Source: Malania oleifera (lineage: Eukaryota; Streptophyta; Magnoliopsida; Santalales; Ximeniaceae). From it: DNA of 64,000 nt. Shown here in pieces: positions 34,001 through 46,539 of this stretch; position 1 is the stretch's first letter; each line of letters starts with the position of its first letter. Location: NCBI RefSeq assembly GCF_029873635.1, contig NC_080420.1:34556231-34620230 (forward strand). The letters are read 5' to 3'. Below the pieces are notes generated by a model. It worked only from the letters and a program-made list of their open reading frames with translations. It was not told the origin of the DNA and searched no databases. The position numbers were made by a program, and so were the translations under genes.

Positions 34001-37000
34001 GGACCTTTAGGAAGCTCTTCACCGCTGGTAACAACTTAATTTCATGCTTAATGCCCTGTCGTGGAGGCAAGTTGAGGTTGCTTGTCTGACATCGCAACTT
34101 TATACTCATCCAACATAGTTTGGATGGTAGTAGGCACCCGCTTTTGGCCACATCTTCATCTACCAGCAGCATGGTAAGATATTTTTGTTCACTTTTCAAA
34201 TCCTTCTTGAGTTGCATGACTAAAAGAAACTTCTCATTGTTTCCTTTCTTTGCAACTGCTTGCACTATGCAAAGGTGGTCTCCCATCAGACAAAGGGAAC
34301 TAGCAAACGACATTGGCCACTTTAGTCTTCGTTGAGAATTTCATTCCAATAATCACTTGAAAATCATCCAACGACACAACTACAAAATTCGCATGTTTTG
34401 CTTACCATCCAAGCTTCACCTCACTTGCTTGGATACTCTAGAGTAGGCTAAGTTATGGAGTTAATTGCTTTCACGATTCTAAATCCTTCTCCAAGGAAAA
34501 GTTGAGTCTCTACGCTTATGCCCGTGAAACAAAATTATGGGTGGACTAGCATCAAACGTTGGACGGGGGCTCTTCCAAGTGATTCGTAGATCCACAAACA
34601 TCAACCCTTTAGCTTTTGTAACTTTTGTCTCTTTTGTCTGCCTTTCCAACATCTTGACTAACTACATTGCACCTGTCCTTGGGGTTTCCTTCTCATCCTC
34701 ATCCACTTGTAGTGCCCCTTTCGCAATGAAAGCTTGTAAGGCATTAAACGATGACTTGTGAGGGTACTTGGCAATTTTGTGAGGATCTCGACATAAGAAG
34801 CATTTGTCATCTTACCCTTACTACTAGGTGTGTTGAATGATCTAGACGACAAAGCTTCCTTTGAAGTTGATGTCTTGCTGTCAGTTCCTCCGCTTTTTGG
34901 GTTATGCAACTCGTCGTTCTCTGACATGTCCCAGACATCCAACATCAAAGCAGAGAATTGTTTCACATACTTCTTGGTTGAACCATTGTGCTTAAAGTTT
35001 CTCAGTTTACATCAAACATAGTACTCAACATTTTGGCAGTCAACTCTGTCATTTGAGTTTGTAAAGTTTCTATCATATAGTGGATGTCTTTGATATCTCC
35101 ATTATAGAAATTTGTTGATGTTTTTGTGATCCTTCCAAAGCATCAACACGTTTAGCAAGTTTGACCATCTCCATGGTCACATTATTGGTTGTTTCAGCTT
35201 GCACTTCTAGTGCTTCAATTTTCTTGGTATTGGTTGGCATGGTCTCATACCAATGCTTAACACAATCTCACAATATAGTTGCAATTGAATTCACGTAGCA
35301 AGTAACCAAGTTTTGATACCAATTGTCATGGGCCAAATATTTCATACCTCATGAAGGGTCGTAAGGCACTGACTAAAGCACTTTTGCTTAACTAATCGGC
35401 CAAAGATTGTCATAGTTTACCACAAGAACACATTCACAACTCTTGAATGAAAAGTAAGTGGAAGCAGTAATGCAATTCATGAAAGTAATGGCAAACAAGT
35501 AGTAGATATTGAAGCAACGTAATTCATTAAAAACACATTTGTAAGCAATGTGTGTTATTGTGTTTAGCGAGGGAGGCAAATAGGCTAAACACGTTTAACA
35601 ATTGCTAGTGAGTTTTACAAGATTAATGAACGTTCACTCTTCCTTCAAGAGTTTCATATGCTATTTTAACTTTGACACTAGGAAACATCAAATTGTTCAA
35701 GGAGCGATACTCCCACTTTATACTAAGACATAAACACACTCAAAGCATAAAACCTATACTAGTATTTACTTGATGGTAACCCATCCTAAGCACAAGACAA
35801 GTGATCACAGGCAAGCATAATACCTTAAATAGGCTTGGCTTGTGACACTGAGGGAGGTACTGACTACTGAGGCACTCTCATAAGTGATCCTACAACTAAA
35901 GGCTCATGTTTTGATCCTAAGTAGACCACCCCAAATTCCCCCCTCCCCCCCCCCCCCCCAACCCCCCAACAAAGAGTTCATCACTATTCAAACTAGTGAT
36001 GCCTTGGACAAGGATGTCACTTGCACCTTATTGTCCTTAGTATGAATTCGTGTTTTACTTATCATCTTCCGCTTCAATGTCACTTGCACCTTATTGTCCT
36101 TAGTATGAATTCGTGTTTTACTTATCATCTTTTGCTTCAATATCACTTGTCATTTCTTTCCTAGTGCAGATGTGCAAATTAAATGCATGTTATCAGCATG
36201 ACTTCAAGCTTGTATTGGCCATGGATAGTTCTCTTGCGGCCAATCAACCTCTTTATGATGCCACAATGATTGCTCTCTAGACCTGTGGGATTATCAACTG
36301 TACCTTTCTTTTTTGGACCGTGTTAATAAATTCCAAATCAATTTTGTTGTCCAGTAGCAACAATTGTCTTTTTTATTGGTACCGAAGTGGTCTTAGGGTT
36401 GGGTGTTGGAGCAACATTTCCTGTTTCAAGCTCTCTCTCTCTCTCTCTGCATCAAAATGAAAAGAAGGGGTAGGTGATGACCTTGTTGAATTTTTCTACA
36501 TGAGGTCCTTTTAGTGTTTTGCTTCGTTTAAGTATCCTGTCATCCAACATTTGTCTAGAATATGAGCTGAACGGTACTTGTCTACTCTTCCTAGTACTTA
36601 CGTTTGAAGGATTCTTCATTGTCCTTTTATCTTTTTCAAAATCCACCTCAAAATCCTCATTTAATAGATTCATATATGTTACACCCAAAATTGACGGGTA
36701 TGCCCATAGGGGCGGATAGTTGTATGGCCAACATTTGATGTCTCGCATAATCGCCTTTAGGTTATCCATAACCCTTGATGCGGTTACAAGAGCTACTATT
36801 GATGTCCTGCATAACCGCCTTGAGTCACCCATAACTCTTCTAAGCATAATGGCGAGTCACCCATAACCCCCCTAAGCATAATGACACGCTCATAAATACC
36901 AAGCTAAAGGGGAGTTTGCCTTCACCACTATAAAAAGGTGATCTCAGGTGGAGGTAAGCATCTCATTCTCAACTACTTCTTGCTACTATTGCAATCCAAA

Positions 37001-40000
37001 GCCTCCCACAAGTTTCTAACTTAAGCATTGTAGTAATCCCCTGGAGTACACTTTGGGTCCTCCAAGCCATTCACATTTGATTCTTTTCAGGTGGTCACTG
37101 TCGAAGGATAATTCACAAAAGCCGTTTGATTTTTGGTAACAACAATTGGCGTCATTTATGGGAATCCTTGGGATGTTTTTTATCCTTGAGCCTGACCACA
37201 TCGCATAACTCCAAGTCAGAAACCACTGGGGGAAACCAATCACCCTGGTCAATTCATTCCACTTCAATAGATAACCCAAGTGTGCCACTGAGTGACTTTC
37301 TAGCCTTTCAGAAAAGGGTAGAAGACATGTTCACTATGATCTTGCATAAAAAAATTGATCATGGGGAGTATGGTCCGGGGTCTAACCGGATAGAAGCAGT
37401 GTCTGACGGGAAGGTAGCTGCCCCACAAGAAGTTGCTGTTATCCAGTAAAAAAGGTAGAAGATGCAAATGGTGTGGGCATCTATGAACAGCGTTCTCGCG
37501 AGCTGGAGGAAAAAATTAACCAATTGGAAAAGTTGGTGAAGAAATACGCAACTACCCCTCCGTGGGGGATATATCAACTAAATCTTTGGACCCTCCTTTA
37601 CCAAAGAGGTAATGGAGATCCCTTCGCCAAGTAATTTCAAAATGCCAAGTATTGAAGTGTATGATGACTTGACCGATCCTTTGGACCACCTGGACACCTT
37701 TAAAGTGTTGATGCAATTGCAAGGCGTGCCTGATGCAATTGCAAGGCGTGCCTGATGCAATCATGTGCCGAGCTTTTGTAGCCACCCTAAAGGGGAATGT
37801 TAGGGCATGGTATTGAATCCTAAAGCCTTGCTCTATTGGATCCTTTTCTGAGATGGAGCAGTAGTTTGTTGGACATTGTTAGTAGCCGAAAAATGGCAAA
37901 AACCTCCACTTATCTAATGAGTATTGTCTAAGGGGAAAAAGAGATACTTAAGGAGTTCATGCACCGCTTTGTTAGCACCACTTTAGAGATTTGAACCGTG
38001 GATCATGAGGTAGCGGTAGTAGCTCTTACAACAACTCTTCAACCGGGGGAAATTCTTAAAATATCTAGGGAAAAGAGCCCCAACCAATATGGGGGAACTG
38101 GTCACACGAGCCCAAAAATACATCAATTTAGAAGAAGTCGTTACCACAAGGAGTGAAGAAGAGTTTGAGGGACCTGGATGAAGCGGCTAAGGAGGAGAAG
38201 TAACTTATAAACTCACGGCACGTGAACCCCAGTGGCGTGAACCCCCCTAAGCATAATGACACACTCATAGATGCCAAGTTGAAGGGGAGTCTACCTTCAC
38301 CGCTCTAAAGAGGGGATTTTAGGAGGAGGCTGTCCATGACCCCCAATGCGGTTACAAGAGCTACTATTGATGTCCTGCATAATCGCCTTGAGTCACTCAT
38401 AACCCCTCTAACTTAAGCATCAGAGTGGTTCCTCAGAGTACACCCTGGGTCCTCCAAGCCATTCACATTTGATTCTTTTCAAGTGGTTGCGGTTGAAGGA
38501 TAATTCACAAAAATCGTTCGATTTTCGGCAGCAATAGTTGGCATCGTTTGTAGGAATCCTTGGGAGGTTTTCTATCCTTGATCATGACCACATCGCATAA
38601 CTCCAAGTTAGAACCTGCTGGGGGAATCCAATCACCCTAGTCAATTCATTCCACTCCAATAGATAACTCAAGTGTGCCACTGAGTGACTTTCTAGCCTTT
38701 CAGAAAAAGGGTAGAAGACATGTTCACTATGGTCTTGCATAAAAAGAAGGATCATGGGGAGCATGGTCTGAGGGCTAACTGGATAGAAGCAATGTCTAAC
38801 GGGAAGGCAGCTGCCCCACAAGAAGTTGCTGTGAAGGTCTCAGATCCAGTAAAGAAGTTAGAAAATGAAAATGGTGTAGGCATCTATGAACAACGGTCTT
38901 GTGTGCTAGAGGAAAAAATTGACCAATTGGAAAAGCTGGTGAAGGAAGTACACGACGACCTCGTGGGGGAATCATTAACTAAAAATTTGGACCCTCCTTT
39001 TACCGAAGAGGTAATGGAGATCCCTTTGCCAAGTAATTTCAAATTGCCAAGTATCGAAGGGTATGATGGCTTTACCGATCCTTTGGACCACCTGGACACC
39101 TTTAGGGTGTTGATGCAATCGCAAGGCATGCCCAATGGAATCATGTGCCGAGCATTTGTAGCCACACTGATTGGGAATGCTAGGGCGTGGTATCGAACCC
39201 TAAAGCTTGGATCTATTGGATCCTTTTCTGAAATGGAGCAATAGTTTGTTGGGCACTTTGTTAGTAGCCAAAAAATGGCAAAAACCTCGGCTCATTTGAT
39301 GAGTCTTGTCTAAGGGGAAAAGGAGACACTTAAGGAGTTCATGCGTCGCTTTGTCAACGCCACTTTAGAGATTCGAAACTTGGATCATGGGGTAGCAGTA
39401 GCAGCTCTGATAACAACTCTTTAATCGGGGGACTTCTTAAACTCTCTAAGGAAAAAACCCTTCACCAATATGGGGGAACTAGTCACACGAGCCCAAAAAT
39501 ACATCAATCTAGAAGAAGTCATGACTATAAGAAGGAGTGATCTCAAAAGGAAGAGTTTGAGGAACCAGGATGAAGTGGCTAAGGAGGGGAAGGAAGTAAC
39601 TTATAAACTCACGACAAGCGAACCCCAGTGGCGCGAATCTGAACAACGCGGATCAACATGCCTAGACCTATAGTGGCTCATCTGATGAGCACAACTCTTG
39701 CGGCCCTGAAGACTTGTCCACTTGATGAGCACGGCTCATGAGGCATAAAGGAGTGAGCACTGGGTCACACATAATGGCCCATTTGATGAGTACAACTCAT
39801 GAGGCCCTGAAGACTTGCCCACTTGATGAGCATTGCTCATGAGGCAACAAAGGAGTGGGCATGATTCACCCATAATGACCCATTTGATGAGCAAAACTTA
39901 TAAGGCAATAAAGGAGTGAGCACGACTCACCCATTATGGCCCATTTGATGAGCACTGCTCATAAGGCAACAAAGGAGTGAGCACGGCTCATCCATAATGG

Positions 40001-43000
40001 CCCATATGATGAGCACCACTCATGAAGCCTTGAAAACTTGCCCACTTGATGAGTACGCCTCATGAGGCATAGAGGAGTGAGCACGACTCACCTGTATTGA
40101 CCTATTTGATGAGCAGAGCTCGCGAGACCCTGTAGACCTGTCCAAAAATTTATTACTACTCTCAAATAAGAGAAATTTATTTCAAATATTCGAGGGGGGG
40201 GGGGGGAATTGATACACCCAAAATTGACGGGTATCCCTATAGGGGCTGATAGTTGTAAGGCCAACATAGGACAATATTTGATGTCTCGCATAACCGCCTT
40301 CAGGTTATCCATGACATCCGATGCGGTTACAAGAGCTACTATTGATGTCTTGCATAACCACCTTGAGTCGACCATAGCCCCCCTAAGCATAATGGTACAC
40401 TCATAAATGCTAAACTGAAGGGGAGTTTGCCTTCACCACTATAAAAAGGGGAGCTTAGGAGGAGGTAAGCATCTCATTCTCAACTACTTCTTTCTACTGT
40501 TGCAATCCAAAGCCTCCCACAAGTCTCTAGCATAAGCATTAGAGTGATCTCCCAGAGTACACCCTGGGTCCTCCAAGTGATTCACATTTGATTCTTTTCA
40601 GTTGCGATTGAAGGATAATTCACAAAAGCCGTTCGATTTTTGGCGCTAGCTAAAACCCTATTGTTTAACTAGCTAGCCTATCGTTTACCACAATCCATCC
40701 ACAAAACACTTTCATTTTCATTCAACCAAACATAAGCGGAAGCAGTAAGCAAGTTATGAAAGCAGTGGCACGTAAGCAGTAAACATTAAAGAAACATAAT
40801 TCATTCACAACACCTCCATTAACATGGTGTGTCTAGCGAGGGAGGCAAGTAGGCTAAATATGTTGACAATAGCTAGTGAGTTTTACAAGTTGATGAACAC
40901 TCACCCTCCCCTCAAGAAAATAGAATAGCTTATCTTTTTCTGACATGTCCTTGATATCCAACATCAAAGAAGAAAATTGTTTCATGTATTCCCTGATTGA
41001 CCTAGTATGCTTGAGGTCTCTCAGTTTCTTCCTAGCATTGTGCTTAACATTTTCAGGAAAGAATTGGAACTTGAGCTCTTTCTTTAAGTTTGCACAACAA
41101 TCCACAACACAACATCCATTTTCAATTTCATTGTACTTAGTACGCCACCATAGTTTTGCGTCACCAACCAAGTACATTGTCACAGTATCCACTTCCACTT
41201 GTTTTGAGTCTGTCCTCAAAGTGCGAAAGTACTGCTCCATATCAAACAAGAAGTTCTCCAACTCCTTGGCATCACGGGCACCCCCATAAGTCCTAGGTTC
41301 TGGCACCTTGGTCTTGCTAAACCCTGGAGTGCTAGAGTTTCCCATAACAAGAACTATCACATTCACCTTTGTAGTCAAATTAGCCATCTGAGCTTGCAAA
41401 GTTTCCACCGTATGGTGAAAGTCGTCCCACATTTCACCCATCGAATTCTGTTGATGCTTTTGTGATCCCTCCAATTCATCAACACATTTCGTCAGTCGAG
41501 CCATCTCTATGACCACATTGTTGGTTGCTGTCTCAGCCTGTGCTTCTAGCATACTAATTCTCTCAGCAGTGGTTGGCACGGTCATTTACCAAAGCTTTAC
41601 CAATCCCACACTGACGGCAACTGAATTCACGTAGCAACTAATTGAACTCTAATACTAGGTGTCACGGGCTGAAAATTTCACACCTTTGTGAATAGACCAT
41701 GCAACGCTGGCTAAAACCCTCTTATTTAACTAGCCATCCTATCGTTTACCACAATTCATCCACAAAACACTTTCATTGTCATTTAATTGAACATAAGCAG
41801 AAGCAGTAAGCAAGTTATGAAAGCAGTGACATGTAAGTAGGAAACATTGAAGCAACGTAATTCATTAACAATACGTCCGTTAACATGGTGTGTATAGCGA
41901 GGGAGGCAAGTTGGCTAAACATGTTGACAATAGTTAGTGAGTTTTACAAGTTGATGAACACTTACCCATAATGGCCCATCTGATGAACGTAGCTAATGAG
42001 GCAACAAAGGAGTGAGCATGACTCACCCATAATGGTTCATTTGATGAGCACAACTCATGAGGTGCAAAGGAGTGGGCACGACTCACCCATAGTGATCCGT
42101 CTGATGAGTACAACTCATGAAGCAACAAAGGAGTGAACATGACTCACCCATAATGGCCCATTTGATGAGCATTGCTCATGAGGCAACAAAGGAGTGAGCA
42201 CGGCTCACCCATAATGGCCCATCTGATGAGCACAACTCATGAGGCCCTAAAGACTTGCTCACTTGATGAACACTGCTCATGCGGCAGCAAAGGAGTGAGC
42301 ATGGCTCACCCATAATGACTCGTTTGATGAACACAGCTCATAAGGGACAAAGGAGTGGGCATGAATCACCCATAATGACCCATCTGATGAGCATAGCTCA
42401 TGAAGCAACAAAGGAGTGAGCAAGGCTCACCCATAATGGCCAATCCGATGAGCATTGCTCATGAGGCAACAAAGGAGTGAGCACGACTCACCCATAATGG
42501 CCCATTTGCTGAGTGCAGCTCATGAGGCCCTGAAAACTTGCCCACATGATGAGCACGACTCACCTATATTGGCCCATCTGATGAGCAGAGCTTGCGAGGC
42601 CCCGTATACCTGCCCAAAAATTTATTACTACCCTCGAATAAGAGAAATTTATTTTGAATATTCAGGAGTAGTGGGGGTTGGGGGTTTTGGGGGGGGGGGG
42701 GAACTAATACACCCAAAATTGACCAGCATGCCCATATGGGCGAATAGTTGTAAGGCTAACATAGGGCAACATTTGATGTCTCGCATAATTGCCTTCAGGT
42801 TATCCATAACCCACGATGCGGTTACAAGAGCTACTATTGATGTCCTGCATAACTGCCTTGAGTCACCCATAACCCTCCTAAGTATAATGGTGAGTCACCC
42901 ATAACCCCTCTAAGCATAATTGCACGCTTATAAATGCCAATCTGAATGGGAGTCTGCCTTCACCAATATAAAAAGGGGATCTTTGGAGGAGGTAAGTATA

Positions 43001-46000
43001 TCATTCTTATCTATTTTTTTCTACTGTTGCAATCTAAAGCCTCCCACAAGTCTCTAACTTAAGCATTGGAGTAATCCCCCGGAGTACACCCTGGGTCCTC
43101 TAAGCCATTTACATTTGATTCTTTTCCGGTGGTCGTGGTCGAAGGATAATTCACAAAAGTTGTTCGATTTTTGGCAGCAACAATATGTAAAATATATGGA
43201 TTTTTTGAAAAATTGTGGAGAAGTAGTGTGTTAGTTTTAGCAGTTTTGATAATTTTTTTGAAGTTAAACCTAAAAAAAATGATTCTGTTTCTTGGTAAAA
43301 TATTTTAGCTATTTAGGATATTATCCCTAAAGATGCTGATGGGATTGTGTAGAATTGTAAGTTTACCAATTTTTGGGTTTTTAAAGGGGCACTAAAAAAC
43401 CATTATATGGGATATGATTATTGGGATTTAAAAGTTCAGGACTTAATTACTAATGGCAATGCTTGGTATCTGCGTGAATTGAGAGAGCCTCTTCTTAGTA
43501 ATCTGGTCAATGTTGTTACATGCATTTGTATTCCTTTCTATGATTGTAATGATTTTTGTTGAAAGGTTTCTTCTACTTGTGTTTTTTTGGGTTTATATTT
43601 GCCTTTTGGATTCAGGGTAATGATTTTTAGGATCACAGAAGGATAAGTTTTGTAGATTCGATGCGAAAATTAATCAAGAATGTGTTTTGCAATGATGCTA
43701 TTGAATCTCTTGATCTTTATTTGTTTCTTGTCCCTTTATGAAGAGTAGATGGATGTGGGTGTGTTAGTTCTGCCTTTGTCCGGATGATACTGTTAATATT
43801 GTTGATTGGTCAGATTCCATTAGAGCTCAGAAAAGCTGCATGCTTCTATTTTTGGTCTTCCATTGAAGAAAAGTTTCATTTGGCTTTGGAAGGAAAAACA
43901 AAGTTCTTTTTTGTTTTGTTTTTTTTTTTCCAGGAAGTTCTCAAGGATCCTCATATTATTGGTACTAATTCTCTAAGATCTTAAATAGGTTTGCTAATCC
44001 ATTCATTGGAACTGATATGACTGTTGCAGGGAGTAACTTTAGCCAACATGACGAGTTTGGGTTCAAAGGAGGGCATACTGAAATGGACTAATATTAGTTG
44101 GTGACCACTCACTGCATAATCATCTCTGGGAGTTGAATTTTGATGGCTTATGACAGAACATTTTTTTCTAGTGCAGCTACAGGTTTTATTATTATTGGTC
44201 TATCATGGGAACCCTATTTGTGCAGGTGAAGGTCAGGCGAGAAGTGTTTCCTTCTGTAGAGTGTAAAGCATTTTGAGATTGGGTTGATTACAGTGAAGGG
44301 AAAATGGGATTTTTGGACATTCACATTGAAAAGATACTAATATATGATGGTTTGATGTTGGATAGGATCAAGGCTCCTTGAAAGTTGTAGTCTTTATTTC
44401 AATATATTAGGAAAATCCTTCATTATCTTAGAATTTTTTTTTTTTTTTTACTTTTTTTGATAAGGAGAAAATTTTATTAAGAACCAAAACTAAGTACAAA
44501 TAGGATAAGGACAAAGTGTCCACAAAGAACAGTGATGGACATCCAAAAAGATAGCAAAAGTGCTGCCCCTCAATCCCTTTGAAGGCTGTACAGTGATGAT
44601 CCCCCCAAAAGCCAATAGAATGGGCCCAAAAAGAGGCCAAGAACACCACTTTATCCCATAATAAACATGGACAAGTTGAGCACCCTACAAAAGTTCTCGT
44701 GTTCCTCTTAAGACAGTCCATATGATAGTGAAAACTGCCGTCCCATATAATGCAGGCCTTTGTGCTCGAGTCGAAACCCAGTAACTCATGAGCAAGAGAT
44801 CTCTCACATTCCAAGGTGCCACCCAAGCTTCTTTGAGATGAGAGAAGGGAGCATTCCAAAGATATGGTGTTGCCTTAAAATGAAGAAAAATGTGAGCGTA
44901 TTTGTAACAAATCAAGTACATGTTAAGATTGAGAGAAATTTTGATCATTCTTATCTGTAACATGTCATGCCTATTAATTGAAACTTAGCCTTCCAAATTA
45001 TATGGCTCCAAGGGAAAGAGAGAGAAAAATTATATGGCTCCGAGGGAAGGGGTTTTTGAACGATGTGAGAAAAATGATTTAGAAGAGAACAACTCCGAAG
45101 AACACCCTTCCAAACTCTCTCATCCTTCCAATTGGAAGGAACGAAGAAGTCCAACATGGAAAGCAAAGTGGTAAGCTCATCAACCTCTCTTTCCTTGAGA
45201 TTCTTGAAAAAAGTGAAAATCCCACTAGAGAGAGCCCCTCTTAGAAGGAAGAATGAGCTCATAGGTGCATTGTGGAGAGACAAAACCAAGACACCTTTGC
45301 TCAAAGAATCCTCACCCACCAAAACATGCCTCTGGAAGTTCGTGTTCCATGTAGCATTCAATATTTAGTGCTTTAAAAGTATCTCCTGTTTATCAAAAGG
45401 CAACTAGAGTGATGGATTATTTAGCCAATTTGGGTCATTTTTGTTTCTATCGTTTATGTAAGTTTTTCCTTCTCCCCTTTCTAAGTTTTTTTGAGGCTGT
45501 TTTAGTGATGATTATTTGGGACTTATGGGACGTTTGGTTTGTGGAATGTCTATCACTAGGAATAAAACAATCATAATATAAGGACTTAACAGCTTACGAA
45601 AAAAAAAAAAAAAATGATCATCATAGCTTAAACAACAATGCAAAAAATTTATTAATTCATAACATGGAATAGAAAAGGAGTTATTAGTCAAAATTTCATC
45701 ATGGGAGTAGACTTGGCAAAGCAGATCATATTGAATTGGCCAAGTTATCATTAAGCAAATTACAATCCATATTCGACTCAATTAAGTGATGGTTTGGATT
45801 GGGTAATCCCTAGCGGTTGATGAATAATCTATGTTGGTTGGCGGATGATATTTCTTTCCTTATAATATAATCTATACTTCTATCTATGCGTAAAAGTATG
45901 AATAGTGTAAATCATTTGTGAACAAAAATATCCTTGTCTTTCAAAAGAAAGACTAAAAACTCCTAAAAGATATAATTGTAAATCAAAATTTGGGCAAAAG

Positions 46001-46507
46001 CATTTTATTTTTAAAAGAAAATTTCCATAAAACCAGCATTCCTAAAAAAAAAAAATTTTTTTTAGAAGTATGGTTCTATAAATCATCTTATTGATAAAAA
46101 TATTCTTATTTTTGAAAGTAAGACCAAATATTCATAAAAGAAGTAAATTTCTATAATATATATAGAAAGTAAATGAACCAAAATTTGATAAAATCACATT
46201 TAGAAGGTCTAAAAGCTAATGTTTGAACTTAAAGAAAAAAATTTATTAGGTTAAAAAATAAAATAAACTAACATTATATATTTTGATATCTACATCTATA
46301 TTTGTACTGTAATAAATTAATAAAAGTATGAAGAAAGTAAAATGTTTTGTGGCAAAAATATCCCTATTTAAAAACAATACAAAACATTTTCAAAAGAAAA
46401 TAAATTCAATCAAAATAAAATATAATTACATTTTATAAAATCTATCTTAGATATGTTAAAGTTTGAACCTAAAAAGAAACTCTATTTAGCCAAAAAAAAA
46501 ATGGAAG

Positions 46508-46539
<32 letters not shown>

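Larger units (their letters stand above)
32595..35326 (-). mobile_element. Ty3/gypsy retrotransposon D, pol-bearing, 3'-truncated
   Basis: Minus-strand element: primer-binding-site-like TTTTGATACCA near 35309-35320 next to an LTR at 35327, gag traces (35260-34660), protease region (34313-33993), RT (33859-33182) and RNase H end/integrase linker (32845-32633). It stops near 32595, where the RTE fragment begins, so integrase and the 3' LTR are missing. It is in the same family as the small nested element at 40646-41965. Confidence 0.75.
36677..43182 (+). mobile_element. Compound gag-only Ty3/gypsy (TR-GAG-like) locus with satellite arrays
   Basis: Order on the plus strand: LTR A (36677-37144), gag A, rearranged LTR B, gag B, tandem array 1, polypurine tract, LTR C (40210-40645), a nested minus-strand gypsy (40646-41965), tandem array 2, polypurine tract and LTR D (42705-43182). 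ATATA precedes LTR A and ATATG follows LTR D, a near-match 5-bp duplication. No RT, integrase or RNase H was found. The PBS-like TTGGCGTCATTTATGG resembles Tat/Athila-type starts. Unequal recombination between related copies probably produced the array. Confidence 0.7.

Noticed and set aside
36014..36150. CRISPR-like direct repeats
   Set aside because: They are plain tandem duplications with no spacers, in a eukaryotic genome.
39672..42600. CUGAUGAG words in the satellite units, as in hammerhead ribozyme cores
   Set aside because: The second core element GAAAC is absent at the required place after stem II; units continue CTCATGAGGC. No catalytic core can be drawn.
36452..42870. Repeated minus-strand frames reading [19 protein letters not shown] in LTRs A, C and D
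   Set aside because: They are antisense readings of the homologous LTRs; recurrence comes from LTR homology and the frame ends differ in each copy.
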